Source: Beta vulgaris subsp. vulgaris (Eukaryota > Streptophyta > Magnoliopsida > Caryophyllales > Amaranthaceae). Taken from it: a stretch of DNA of 64,000 nucleotides. Numbering within the stretch: position 1 is the first letter of the stretch; the number at the start of each line of letters is the position of its first letter. Position numbers and translations under genes: made by a program. This document shows, in pieces, positions 10,813 to 20,818 of the stretch. The stretch covers positions 3,479,795-3,543,794 of the forward strand of contig NC_079209.1 of the NCBI RefSeq assembly GCF_026745355.1. The letters run 5' to 3'. The notes beneath the pieces were generated by a model, which saw only the letters and a program-made list of their open reading frames with translations, searched no databases and was not told the origin of the DNA.

Positions 10813-12568
10813 CTCCCTCCGTTTCCTAAAGATCTTCCCACTTACTGTTCCTACAGATACCAAGAAAAATCAAGTTGTGTGGGGGCATGGTGTGAGTAAA
10901 GTAGGAGAGAGAAAGAGGTTAAGATAAATAAACAAATAACACTAGTAGAATAAATGCTATTTACTGCGGTCAAAAAGTGGCATATTGCTGCGTGTTTGGG
11001 GGCGCAGCAATTAAGAGGGCAGCAATAGGTATTAATTATTTTGCTGCGGTTTTAAACCGCAGCAATATCGACCAATATTGCGGCGGTTTTTTAGGCCAAA
11101 CCGCAGCAATATGTATTTTTTAACATTAAAAAAGTACACATATTGCTGCGGTTTTGAGCCAAACCCGCAGCAATATGTACATTTTTTCAAAAAAAAAATT
11201 TTTTTTTTTTTAAATTAAAATTTTCAATGTTAAAAGTACTTAAAATGCAATAAAAACTAAAAATAACTAAAACATTATATCAGATCAACCAGCTAAAATA
11301 CTACTAATAACATTTACCTTGCATAAATGCATAAGCATAATCTAAACAAAGATTATTCAAAACAACTTGTATTTCAACCAAAATAAATCGAAAATACACA
11401 ATCATAGATCCTTAATGGTTCATACACATACATATCTTTTAAATACTTTATCTTTTCTGTATTACTCATATTTCATTGTATTAAATCATCCAAAAAAATA
11501 CAGAAAAATAAAAATACAAAAAAATAAAAATACAGAAACATAAAAATACAGAAAAATAAAAATACAGAAAATATAAAAATGTAGAAAAATAAAAATACAG
11601 AAATTTAAAAACTCAGAAATTTAAAAAAATTCAGAAAATAAAAAATACAGAAATTATGAATATGAACATCGCGAAGGACTTCGTCGTGAATATGAACATC
11701 GCGAAGGACGACGGCTTCAATGGCTTCAACGTCGAGAATATGAACATGAACTGCTTCAACGTCGGCCGAGGAAGAGAGAACGCGGTCAAGGAAGAGACAA
11801 GGCGACGAAAGCAAGTCGTCGGAGGATACGCCACTGTCGTCGGAGGATACGCCACTGTCGTCGGAGGATCCGTTCGAAGGAAGGCGGTCGAAGAAAGTTG
11901 TCGGAGGCGAAGAGATGAAGTGAGGTTGAGAGTGATGAGAGAGAACTGCGTGGGAGATGAAGAGAAGGTTGAGAGGCTGAGATGAAGTGAGGTTGAAAGA
12001 GAGGCGCTAAGAGAGAGATGGAAAGTGAGGGAGGAAACCCTAATCTTGTGCTTTATATTTCACACGCGAGTGCCCCCCTTTTTTTTGGTTAATATTGCTG
12101 CGGTTGCCATGTAGGACCGCAGCAATATATAAAAAAAATATTTTGTTAATATATTGTTGCGGTCCTACGTGGAAACCGCAGCAATATTTGTTGTTCAAGG
12201 CCCCACATTATTTTTAAAAAGTGTCCGTTAGACAATATTGCTGCGGTTTTGGGTGGGAACCGCAACAATATTGTCAATTTTTATTTTTTCTTTTCTTTTT
12301 GTGCGTTATATTGCTGCGTATAGGTAAAACCGCAGCAATATCACCACAGCAAATAGCATTTATTCTACTAGTGTAAAAAGGGGTTAAAGTAGGAGAGAGA
12401 AAGGGAGTAAAATTGAATTAATAATGTAATAGTGGACCATATGATAGTGACATGAGAGGGTAAATAGGGAAATTTGTTTTGCCAAATAAGGAATAAAGCA
12501 AAAGTGGGAAGATCTTTTGGAAACACCTTTAAACGGAAAGTGGGAAGATCTTTAGGAAACGGAGGGAG
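10813..12568. mobile_element. Stowaway-like MITE split by a CACTA-like insertion
   Basis: Ends CTCCCTCCGTTTCCTAAAGA and TCTTTAGGAAACGGAGGGAG are inverted, with TA on both sides (10811-10812, 12569-12570). The right end contains an internal near-duplication of GTGGGAAGATCTTT. The 1434-bp element 10940-12373 interrupts it. The MITE itself is about 320 bp. Confidence 0.85.
10940..12373. mobile_element. CACTA-like non-autonomous element (TGCTGCGG family), copy 1
   Basis: CACTAGTAGAATAAATGC at the left and GCATTTATTCTACTAGTG at the right form perfect inverted ends, with a 3-bp target duplication TAA (10937-10939, 12374-12376). Subterminal repeats of TATTGCTGCGGTTTT and complement fill 10975-11185 and 12090-12350. 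On the minus strand, about 12060-11650 shows a TATA-like box, TTAGGGTTTCCTCC, a CT-rich leader and short direct repeats (ATGAACATCGCGAAGGAC twice), with no recognised protein. A sister copy with the same ends is at 25800-27238. Confidence 0.9.
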
Positions 12569-13054
12569 TATTTACCATAATAATTAATAAGAAGTACTTC
12601 CATTTATGTTTCATTTTCATGTTTCAATTCCAATGTTTTTTCTTTTCATTTTGTGTCCATTTATGTTTCATTTTGTGTTCACAGTATTAAGAGAAAAAGA
12701 AACTAGCTACTGAAATGGACAGGGTATATTGCACTGGACTGGACATTTAGCGTCCGATTTAGGCATTTAGCGTCTGATTTTCAGACGCTAATTAGCATAT
12801 GTCATTTCAGACGCTAATTAGCGTCTGAAAAGTCGGACGCTAATTAGGGTCTGAAAATCAGACACTAAATGCAAAAATCGGACGCTAAAATTATAGCGTC
12901 CGCCTGTCGGACGCTAATCCAAGTATTAGCGACCAGGGGTTTTGCATCCGACTTTTAGCGTCCGTTGACGGACGCTAATTCTTTTAGCGTCCGATTCCGC
13001 GTTTTTAGCGTTTGATTTTTGCGGACGCTAAAGGCTGACATTCTTGTTGTGTAT

Positions 13055-13744
13055 TAAAGAAAAACAAAATACAATTAAACAAGGCTAAATCAAATTTATA
13101 TTCGAAGAAACTACAATGAACCAGATCGAGTAATAGAGCGCAACCCCCTTGTATTTGCTAAATCAAGTAGCTATTGATGAGAAAATATGTCATTTTGGCA
13201 TAGTTTGGAAAGAGCATTATTGATCGAGCCATGTTAACCGCATTCGAGATTCCAGTACCTTCATGTTGAGTCTCGAACTTCAACCAATGACAAAAATTTA
13301 TCATACCTAAAAACAAAAAAATCATACTCACAACTCCCATATAAGAGAAGGAGATCTCTACAACCGAGACTAAAAATCCCATAACAGGGTTTGAAGAAAT
13401 CTCATAAAGAGATACAAAATTATTCAACAAAATAGGAAAGAAAAACTAAAAACTGAAAATAATAGAGAAAAACGTGCTTGCACATGAATACGAGAAATCA
13501 ATCAAATAATTTGAGACCAAAGGATTATCCAAATTTACTCAGAACTTCTAATTTATCCATTTTTTGAATCATGGACAAGAGTCACAAGACAATGATAGGT
13601 GTCAAAATATTGTCTGGATCTGTTTTTGGATCCAAATGTTTCCCAAATTTGAGTTAGGAACGGACAAGTTATTATATATAGGTAAGAAAAAGAAAAATGG
13701 GATATCAATTTTTCCAAGAAACATATCTCGCATTCTCACCCAAC
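13055..13744. other. Intergenic stretch, no gene seen
   Basis: A/T-rich. Short frames of 79-90 codons on both strands look like chance and resemble no family. Confidence 0.5.
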
Positions 13745-13747
13745 TAA

Positions 13748-14398
13748 GGGTGCGTTCTGTTCAACTTAAAAAATTAAGTTTCAGGTCCAATAAGTTCAGA
13801 TAAGTTCAGATAAGTTCAGATAAGTTGCAATAAGGTCTAATAAGTGCAATAAGTTCCAATAAGGTCTAATAAGGTTCAATAAGTTCCAATCAGGTGCAAT
13901 AAGTTCCAATCAGGTGCAATAATTTTCAATCAGGTCTAATAAGGTCCAATAAGTTCCAATCAGGTCTAATAAGGTCCAATAAGGTCCAAATAGTCAATGT
14001 TTAATAAACATTTGTATTATTGTCCATTATTTTGTTATTCATAATTTCATATCACTATTAGCGGATTATGTTATTATTAGAATTTTAATTAAAGTACCAC
14101 AATGATCATATAGTATTATACTTGTATTAGTGTCTATTATTTTATTATTTATTTGTATTATGTCTATTATTTTATTATTTATTTGTATTATGTCTATTAT
14201 TTTATTATTTATTTGTATTATGTCTATTATTTTATTATTCATATTACTATTAGCTGATTATGTTATTATTAGAATTTTTTATTAAAGTACCACAATGTAT
14301 AGTATTATACTTGTATTATTGTCTATTATTTGATTATTCATATTGCTATTGAATAATATTATAATCATGGTCAAATAATTAAGGCTAACAACAACAAC

Positions 14399-14460
<62 letters not shown>

Positions 14461-15444
14461 TATTTTGCAATTCGTCTTTAAATAACTAGAGATAACATGT
14501 TTTCGTTACTAATAACTATGAAAGATATAAATGTTATCAATTGATTGCTTCATTATCATCACTGGAGTATCTTTCTTTATCGGAGCATCTTTCTTCATCT
14601 TCTACATCATCCTCTTCAATCAATACGTTTTCTTCATCAACAGCCAACCATATTTCATCTGCAATTTTCGCCCGAGTTGAAGCTACTGTGACTTTGAACA
14701 TTTTTTTCTCTTTCTTCTAGTAACATTCAAATAAATGAAAGGTGAAGAAAGCTGAAGAAATGAATGAAGGAGTTGTTGTTAGCAATAAATGTTCAGCTTA
14801 TTTTCATTGATTAGGAAAAGGAGAATCAGGCCCATAATCAAGCCCTTTACAATGAAAGTCCACTGCTTTTTGCTCAGCTTAAATTAGTAACTACTAGTAT
14901 TTTATAAAATTATTTTTTTGATTTTCTACTAGTGTTTTATAAAATTAAAACAACACTATTAGATATATTAGTGATGAAAGTTATGTATAGGCAAATATAT
15001 AAATAGTAATTTTTTTGTTAAATTAATTATCATAAGAAATAATTAATAATCATTATTTTTTTAAAGGACGAATTATAATAATAATTATTCCATAAAAAAT
15101 TTTGAGGGGTAGTATTTACGTTAGTGGTAATATTTATGTTATTCATGGTCAATGTTTTTGTCTAATAAGGTCAAATAAATTTCAATCAGGTCCAATAAGG
15201 TCTAATAAGTTTCAATCAGGTCTAATAAGTTTCAATCAGGGTCAATAAGTTCCAATAAGGTCTAATAAGGTCGATCAGGTTCAATCAGGTCCAATAAGTT
15301 CCAATCAGGTTCAATCAGGTCCAATAAGTTGAATCAGGTCCAATCAGGTTTAATAAGTTCCAATAAGTTCAGTTCAGGTTCAATAAGTTCAGTTCAGATA
15401 AGTTCCAATAAGTTCAGGTCCAATAAGTTGAATAGAACGCACCC
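13748..15444. mobile_element. Non-autonomous DNA element with GGGTGCGTTCT ends and CCAATAAG repeats
   Basis: GGGTGCGTTCTGTTCAACTT is inverted at the right end (AAGTTGAATAGAACGCACCC) and TAA flanks both sides (13745-13747, 15445-15447). Arms of 200-300 bp consist of variants of AGGTCCAATAAGTTCCAATC. Between them lie TATTTGTATTATGTCTATTA repeats, an (AAT)n tract and, on the minus strand around 14740-14570, a coding-like acidic stretch (KIADEIWLAV, then EEDDVEDEE). That stretch resembles the tail of plant ALP1/Harbinger transposases, but weakly. TAA flanks fit a PIF/Harbinger or hAT-like class. Confidence 0.7.
14399..14458. repeat. (AAT)n microsatellite
   Basis: About 19 AAT units after a short ACA run. 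Any frame through it gives only homopolymer-like peptides. Confidence 0.95.
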
Positions 15445-15458
15445 TAAATACATTCTTA

Positions 15459-15754
15459 GGCCTTGTTTGGTTGACAAAACAAATTATGGGAAGTGCAAAT
15501 TCCTAGGAAGTAGAAGTATATGAAGTTGTTTGGTTGGCAAAATCATGAGAATTTGCACTTCCTAAGAAGTTCTACTTCCTCCAAAATGGAGGAAGTTACT
15601 TACCTAGGTCCCCCTAGATAAGTAGAGCTTCCCATAGAAAGTTCTACTTCCCATTATCAACCAAACACAATTTTACACTTCATAGGAATTTCAAATACAT
15701 GGAAAAAATAACTTCCTAAAAAGTATGACTTCCCATATACAACCAAACAAGGCC
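15459..15754. mobile_element. Tourist-like MITE, copy 2 (reverse of copy 1)
   Basis: 296 bp with GGCCTTGTTTGGTTG inverted ends and TTA flanks (15456-15458, 15755-15757). It is the same family as 3853-4148 in the opposite orientation, and it lies 14 bp beyond the right end of the preceding element. Confidence 0.85.
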
Positions 15755-16748
15755 TTAGTATAAAACACTCCCTAAACATTATCTTCACCTTGTAAAAGTA
15801 ACTTTCAGATCTGATAATAAGTTTTGATCAATAAGTGATAATAAGTTCTAACACTTTATAAAATAAAGTTCAATAAGTTTATATTATTCAAGCTAACTTT
15901 CATAAGTTTCGTTTAATCGTATTCAGATTATCAGGAAAATAAAATGAAGAAAATGCGACATAGTGTTCGAAATGGTACCCATTCTTCTACAATCATTCGA
16001 TAAAAGAAGTAAACATATTTTAAAATAAACCAACTAGATACAAATTAAATCTATGTTCACTTCGATTTTTCACTTTGTATGAAATTATATTACCTGAACT
16101 TATTTGAATTATTTAAATTAATATAAATCTATCAAATTATTTTATAATACGGTTTTTTCACTAAGTATCCCCGAGTTTTTAAAAAATTCACGAGATTTCC
16201 TTGCACTTTTTAAAATTCACCAGCTACCCCGAATTTCAAGGTAATATGTCAAAATACCCTTAATGACTAATGACGGTTAATTTCTTAGTTATTAACCCTA
16301 ATTAACCTACCTAAACCCATAAGTTCAATGCGAACAACCACTGAGCCACCTGCATAGTATTTGTATCGATTGGGCACTTTTCTATTATAACTTGTTTTTC
16401 ATTTTCTTGTAAATTTCAGTTTTCTTCGCGGATCCTTGTGGGTTCAATTAAACCCACTAAATCCACGTTGGATTCGCCACTGGCTACTGCCCCAATAAAA
16501 AAATATTCTTGTTATAGGTCATGTTCCTAAAGTTCTCAAGACAAAACTTTCGAAATGTGCATTTTTTGAAAAACAACTTTATATAAGTTTTATTTTGTTG
16601 CTTACAACTTTTAACTTCAACTTATTCGCGAGATGAAAGCTCAAACCTCTTTTTCGACATTGACTCACATTTAGAACCTTATTTAGCAATTTGAAGACTG
16701 GAAATAAATTATAATTTTTCGGTTAGGATTTTATGAACTTGGATCTTA
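15755..16748. other. Intergenic flank; from about 16550 the triplicated segment (copy A) begins
   Basis: No gene. From about 16605 (AACTTTTAACTTCAACTT) the sequence matches 39097 onward in copy B. TCAACCTATTTTATTATA-type A/T-rich DNA precedes it. Confidence 0.5.
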
Positions 16749-17342
16749 TCTCTATTATATAAGGGAAGGGGGGAGCAATGGTATCCTCTTTTGAAATGCC
16801 TATTTTGCCCCCTTCTCATTCTAAATTATAAATTCACTTACGAAACAAAAGTGCTTCAAACAAAAATACCAAAAATATAATTATAACAATCACTCACAAG
16901 TCAACTAAAATTATAAAATTGTATAATTTACGTTGTGCAAATTACTAAAATGAGGAAACTTTACAAAAACTTAAAAATTCACTTACAAACTAAAACCTAT
17001 GAAAAAATTGACTTGAAATCAAAGTGTCTACTTTCTTTACAATTTATGAAGTACTGTACTTAATTCAAAATTCAACTAAAAAATTATAATATTAGAAATC
17101 ATAAATAAATTCAATAAAGTTTCTATTTTGTTCATAGAATTTAACTTTGAAAAGTAAAAAAAAAAAAAAAAAAAGAATGGTGAGAGACTTAAGTGACATA
17201 AACTAAACCAATCAAATTTTGCAACTAAAAACAATAATTATACTTCGTATGTCTAATGTTCGAATTTTGACTCTTATGCCGAAGAAAATCGAGTTTTTGT
17301 TTCGAAAAAATTCAAGCACGCATCGCGTGCAAAAAAATCTAG
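16749..17342 (+). mobile_element. Small non-autonomous Helitron with empty sites in copy B
   Basis: Starts TCTCTATTATATAAGGG, ends with the hairpin GCACGCATCGCGTGC then AAAAAAATCTAG, and lies between A (16748) and T (17343). The unfilled target GGATCTTATTTT occurs twice in copy B (about 38837 and 39231), which confirms both boundaries. It is 594 bp and non-coding. Relatives sharing the start and the GGGGGGAGCAATGG word are at 50376-50782 and, more diverged, 22532-23056. Confidence 0.9.
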
Positions 17343-17640
17343 TTATATATAGTATTGAGGGATTTGTTGGATTAATGAGTCTAGAAGGATATAAGAGTGC
17401 AAATAAGGGAGAAAAAGAGGAAAAAAGTGGGTAATTGTGGAAAGTGATGGTCAATGTGGGAAAAGAAGCTTGAGGTTTCAATTGGCATAAAATGAAGTTA
17501 AATGTTATAAGACACAAGAAATTTTTTGTAAGATTGTCTTTCACAAAATGAACTCGTTATAAGGTTTTTTCTAACAAAATTTTCTTTTACTAAACCAAAC
17601 ACATTTAGTACAAGACTCAAAAACTAAAGCTAATAGGGCG
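17343..17640. repeat. Dispersed repeat of the triplicated segment (copy A)
   Basis: AGGGATTTGTTGGATTAATG through AAACCAAACACATTTAGTAC occurs once here and twice in tandem in copy B (38860-39075 and 39250-39505). Minus-strand frames are conserved in part, but no family is recognised. Confidence 0.6.
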
Positions 17641-18330
17641 CAACGACAACACCCCTTAAAGGCAATAAATTACCTTGTGGCCTAATCTCCTACCTTTCAA
17701 ACAGCAAGTGTAGGTAGGCTAACAATTGTTTGCTTGAATAAGGCAATAGGATCTCGTTGAACTTGTTGATCAATATATTTGACAATTTCTTTCTGTCCAA
17801 ATCTGGTGAAGACTAGCATTCTTGTTAAGCTGATTATGCAATCTCTAAATTAAAGCTCTGCCTCATCTCATCCCACCCTTCAGGCCTCCTACTAATGCAA
17901 ATCCTACGCAACGCAGCCTGCGAAACCTGATCTGAGTTATATTCCCCTCTGATTTCATGAATAAGCATTCCGGATTGAGAAGTGACAATACAATGCCAGT
18001 ACATACCAGATACCAGTAGTCAGTAGAGATATACTTCCTTGCATCAAGAATGCTGATATGCATGTGCAAGCTTATGGAATTTGGCACTGAAAAAAGACAA
18101 TACTACATCAAGGACAGATGCATCAGCCAGATGAAGACTCTAACTCAGACTTCCTTAGGTGATCAACTTAAGGGGGTTCTTTTAGAAGCTGCAACACTAT
18201 GCTCTAAATGAGCTTAGTACTCCCTACTTTTGTAATCAGTTACTATTTCACTTAAACTTTTACATTTGCTAACTTATTAATTGAGTAACTATTCGACTAG
18301 TAAACAAATAAGCATTGAGACGAATCCAAA
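17641..18330 (-). pseudogene. Unidentified exon-like remnants, copy A
   Basis: Read on the minus strand, several short blocks look coding and are shared with 40040-40450 and 50880-51190: a block with SAKFHKLAHAY, one with RRPEGWDEMRQSFNLEIA, and one ending KQTIVSLPTLAV. They lie in different frames with stops between them, as expected for exons with small introns or for a decayed gene. I cannot name the parent gene. The blocks point away from the downstream 7SL copy. Confidence 0.4.
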
Positions 18331-18347
18331 AACATAACATATAGTAA
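18331..18347. repeat. Left 17-bp target-site duplication of the LINE-type retroposon
   Basis: AACATAACATATAGTAA here is repeated at 20062-20078 just after the poly-A tail. The single, uninterrupted equivalent (ACATAACATATACTAA) is in copy B near 40655-40671. Confidence 0.9.
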
Positions 18348-20061
18348 ACACGAACAATAAAACATAACACTAGGATCACTCAAAGGTCCGTCTCCAATGA
18401 GACAAAGGTCGAGGTGTTTTCACTATGTAGCTTCAAAGCATGCCGTGTTGGTAACTTTAAGTTTTTAAAAAGCTCTCCCTGCGTTTGAAACCGTTCACCT
18501 TCCCTCAACCCTTAAAACCCTTGCTCTCCCTGCGGCGGCGGCGCCGTCCGCGCCACTCTTTCCGGCGTGCGTCGCCGCAGGGTCATCCCCCTGTTTCATC
18601 CTCCTGTCACTGTTAACTAATGTCCCCTTCACTTCTTTCCCCACTTCCCTAGTTTTCTCTCAGCTTTAGTTTCCAAAACCTCTCTCAACCAAACTTCTCC
18701 AATTTCTTCTATCCCAGTTTCTACCATTTTCAGGGTGTTTTGTTTTGTTTTGCTGCTGCGAGACTGCACAGGAGTCAAGGGAGGTGCTCGATCGAAGTTC
18801 GAACATGGAAATTAAAATCAAAGGTAAAACTTTTCATTTAGAATTGAGTAATGGTTTTTTGAAAATTGGTGAGTTATACAACAATCGGAAAAGGTGGATT
18901 AATTTCCAAGTTAAATTGATTGATTGGGTTTCTGTTACACTTCAAGATTGTTCAGAATTGATTGAATTTGAGCATTGTAGACAATTTGGTTGTCTTTGGT
19001 GGAAAATTCAATCTGGTTATAATCGTTGGGGGTGGTTTTTGAAGTTAAGTGTGAAGATTAAAGGTTTATGGTATTCAGTTTTTGTCCCTGCTTTAGGTAG
19101 CGATAATCCTTGGAAAATTTTTGTTCATGCCTTTTTTCATGTTGCTCAAGAGGAATTGAAGGTTGTTGGTTTTGATGGTGACTGCCATAATGCCTGTTTG
19201 GATTCTTTTTCTATTCTTCAGTACGATATTTCCCCTCCTTCTCATGATAGTGAGCTTAAATTAGAAGTGGATGCTCTGCTCATCTTAGAAAATATGCAGG
19301 TTGGTTCAAATCATCCTAATTTAGAAAGTGAAATTCTTCATGTTAAGGAACCTAGTATATTGAACTGTGTTCCGTTAGAGAACGTTGGTGTTATAAAGGA
19401 GAAGATGTTGGCAAATCCGGAGAGGTTGCCGGAAAGTGTTGGTGTGAGTGGCATTGCTAGTGCTCTTTCATTTGCAAATGAGATGTGCATCAATGGAGGA
19501 AGTTCATGTTGTATTGACGGAGATGAGGGTTCTTCTTGTGCTAAAGGAAATGACACAATATTAGATTCAGTTGGGTTTGTTAGTGAGGCTTCAATTTTAT
19601 CACCGAATTCAATTATGAGCAACGTTGTGCCGAAGTCTTCTGTTCGGAGGCTAGCAAAGAAAAATCAATGTCCATTGCTTAATCATCTTGGTTTCAATCG
19701 TAGCATGGAGAAGAAAAATGGAATTCAAGTATCAAAGAGGCGGTGTAGCGTTAGTTATCCCAATGGTTAATTTGGTGTCGTTGATTCGAAAGCGTCTATG
19801 GAGTTCATGAGTTCTTTGATGTTGTCTTAGTTTGTTGTTTTTCAGTTAGTAGGCTTGTGTGTTTCTCGGTTCTTCAATGTGGTTGGGGTGTTGGTTCTTG
19901 CTTGTTGGGTGTTGATTTGTTGTGGGTTTGTTGTGTTTGGAGTGTTTGGTTTGCATTTTCATGTATTTGTCTTTCAAGATGTTGTAATCTTGAGTTTTCA
20001 TTGTATTCTTTAACTCTTTTTTGAGTTTTAATGAAATGAACTAAATTATAAAAAAAAAAAA
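18348..20061 (+). mobile_element. LINE-type (target-primed) retroposon insertion with one ORF
   Basis: A 1.71-kb unit ends in TTTTAATGAAATGAAC and a poly-A tail (20049-20061) and is bounded by a 17-bp duplication. Copy B lacks it exactly, so insertion is certain. The 5' part has a G/C-rich leader (GCGGCGGCGGCGCCGTCCGC) and the single ORF 18805-19770. No reverse transcriptase is present, so it is either a non-autonomous LINE derivative or a retrocopy of an mRNA, moved by LINE machinery. Confidence 0.85.
18805..19770 (+). CDS. Intact 321-aa ORF in the retroposon; possible nucleic-acid-binding protein
   Basis: I start at the first in-frame ATG (MEIKIKGKTFHLELS). The open frame upstream only has a TTG. 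Residues about 1-50 follow the pattern F-x-L-x..GFLKIGE...R..I.F....W....L. That layout resembles a PUR-type beta-sheet repeat of Pur-alpha-like single-strand-binding proteins, and a second tryptophan-rich block (WWKIQSGYNRWGWFLKLSVK) follows at about 75-95. The C-terminal half is low in structure and ends with a basic tail (KKNGIQVSKRRCSVSY). No zinc knuckle, endonuclease or reverse transcriptase motif is present. The PUR resemblance is my inference; a LINE ORF1-like RNA chaperone is the alternative. The frame is undamaged, unlike the other element ORFs here. Confidence 0.6.
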   Translation: MEIKIKGKTFHLELSNGFLKIGELYNNRKRWINFQVKLIDWVSVTLQDCSELIEFEHCRQFGCLWWKIQSGYNRWGWFLKLSVKIKGLWYSVFVPALGSDNPWKIFVHAFFHVAQEELKVVGFDGDCHNACLDSFSILQYDISPPSHDSELKLEVDALLILENMQVGSNHPNLESEILHVKEPSILNCVPLENVGVIKEKMLANPERLPESVGVSGIASALSFANEMCINGGSSCCIDGDEGSSCAKGNDTILDSVGFVSEASILSPNSIMSNVVPKSSVRRLAKKNQCPLLNHLGFNRSMEKKNGIQVSKRRCSVSYPNG

Positions 20062-20105
20062 AACATAACATATAGTAAGAATTTAAATTCAAGCTTAAAT
20101 ACTCT

Positions 20106-20381
20106 ATGGAGCAAGAACAACAACAACGACAACTACTACTTGCTATTCGTCAACTAGCAGCTGAAGATGATGAATTACATGAAGGCAAAATCCAAGAAGA
20201 AGAAGATCAATTCGAACAACCTCAAACTAACAACAACAACAACAACGTGGGTGATAACGAGGTGGGGTTGGTGAATATAATTTGCCATGAAGGTGGTGTC
20301 GAAGTTTTCTTCCCCTCTTTGTTTCAAGAAATTCATAACTACACCAAATTCCCTCTTTGGGTATATGAGGTCCCACCCTGA
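20106..20381 (+). CDS. Hypothetical 91-aa protein, paralogue of the ORF at 40696
   Basis: Starts MEQEQQQRQLLLAIRQ, with a Q/E-rich predicted helix, an acidic stretch, an N run encoded by AAC repeats, then EVGLVNIICHEGG and FPSLFQEIHNYTKF. The copy at 40696-40986 keeps the same frame despite two in-frame length changes and several substitutions. It lies about 90 bp upstream of the 7SL promoter on the same strand. CTTTGG/GTATATGAGG near the end could be a splice donor, so it may be only a first exon. No known family; it could also be non-coding DNA in a recent duplicate. Confidence 0.35.
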   Translation: MEQEQQQRQLLLAIRQLAAEDDELHEGKIQEEEDQFEQPQTNNNNNNVGDNEVGLVNIICHEGGVEVFFPSLFQEIHNYTKFPLWVYEVPP

Positions 20382-20472
20382 GCGCCATTCTAACCCGGAA
20401 AACAACGAGGTGGGACTAATAATTGGGCCATCACTTTTGTTAGTCGAAACTAAAAACTAAGTAATACCAGAG

Positions 20473-20537
20473 CTCCCACATCGGCTAATTAAAGAAATCC
20501 ATATACTTTAATATGTATCGCTAAGTACATATATATT
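20473..20537 (+). promoter_or_regulatory. snRNA-type promoter of 7SL copy 2
   Basis: CTCCCACATCG matches the USE consensus except at its first base. TTTAATATGTA follows about 23 bp later, and the RNA start is about 30 bp beyond that. Confidence 0.65.
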
Positions 20538-20818
20538 GCTGAGCTTGGTGACGCAGGCTTATAACCTCAAGTGGGGAGCATTAAAATGGTGGAACAATAG
20601 AAATCTGGATTTGTGTAATGTTGTTGATAGTAAAAGTTGGTTGCGGTTCTCATGTATGTTGGGTCAAGGAACTGCTGGCTTAACAGAGCAGCTTAGGTAG
20701 TAGATGGGTGTCTACCACCACCGCCCATCGTGTACTACGTCCTTCTACCCATCGATTACTACACCCTTTAACAATCATGATATGCACAATGCAAGATCTC
20801 TTTCCAATTGGACCATCA
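20538..20818 (+). ncRNA. 7SL (SRP) RNA-like gene, copy 2
   Basis: Starts GCTGAGCTTGGTGACGCAGG and ends at TTGGACCATCA before a T run, about 281 nt. The S-domain piece reads GGCTTAACAGAGCAGC. The Alu-domain motif expected to be UGUAA reads TATAA, and CCACCG replaces the CCACCGGGTACTAC block of copy 1 (about 15 nt shorter), so the 3' domain is damaged. Probably a pseudogene, although the promoter is good. It lies in segment copy A. Confidence 0.7.

Larger units (their letters stand above)
9494..13051. mobile_element. CACTA-superfamily non-autonomous element (CACAACAAG ends)
   Basis: Ends CACAACAAGAATG and CATTCTTGTTGTG are perfect inverted repeats flanked by the 3-bp duplication TAT (9491-9493, 13052-13054). 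Subterminal regions 9510-9750 and 12750-13035 are packed with TTAGCGTCCG and its complement, which can pair as hairpins. The interior (9780-10800) looks like a promoter and leader with ACTCAAACCCTAACTCCC and CTCTCTCTCACT. It has an exon-like start, a long T-rich segment that could be an intron, and GGTTGCAGATC near 10560. No transposase is visible. Without the nested Stowaway the element is about 1.8 kb. Confidence 0.85.

Noticed and set aside
10975..12350. Regularly spaced hairpin repeats as a possible CRISPR array
   Set aside because: The repeats are inverted pairs of variable spacing confined to transposon ends in a eukaryotic genome; no direct-repeat/spacer architecture.
14282..14470. Minus-strand poly-isoleucine frame
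   Set aside because: Produced by the (AAT)n microsatellite.
18745..18804. Upstream 20-codon extension of the retroposon ORF
   Set aside because: It begins at a TTG; the first ATG in frame is at 18805 and is preferred.
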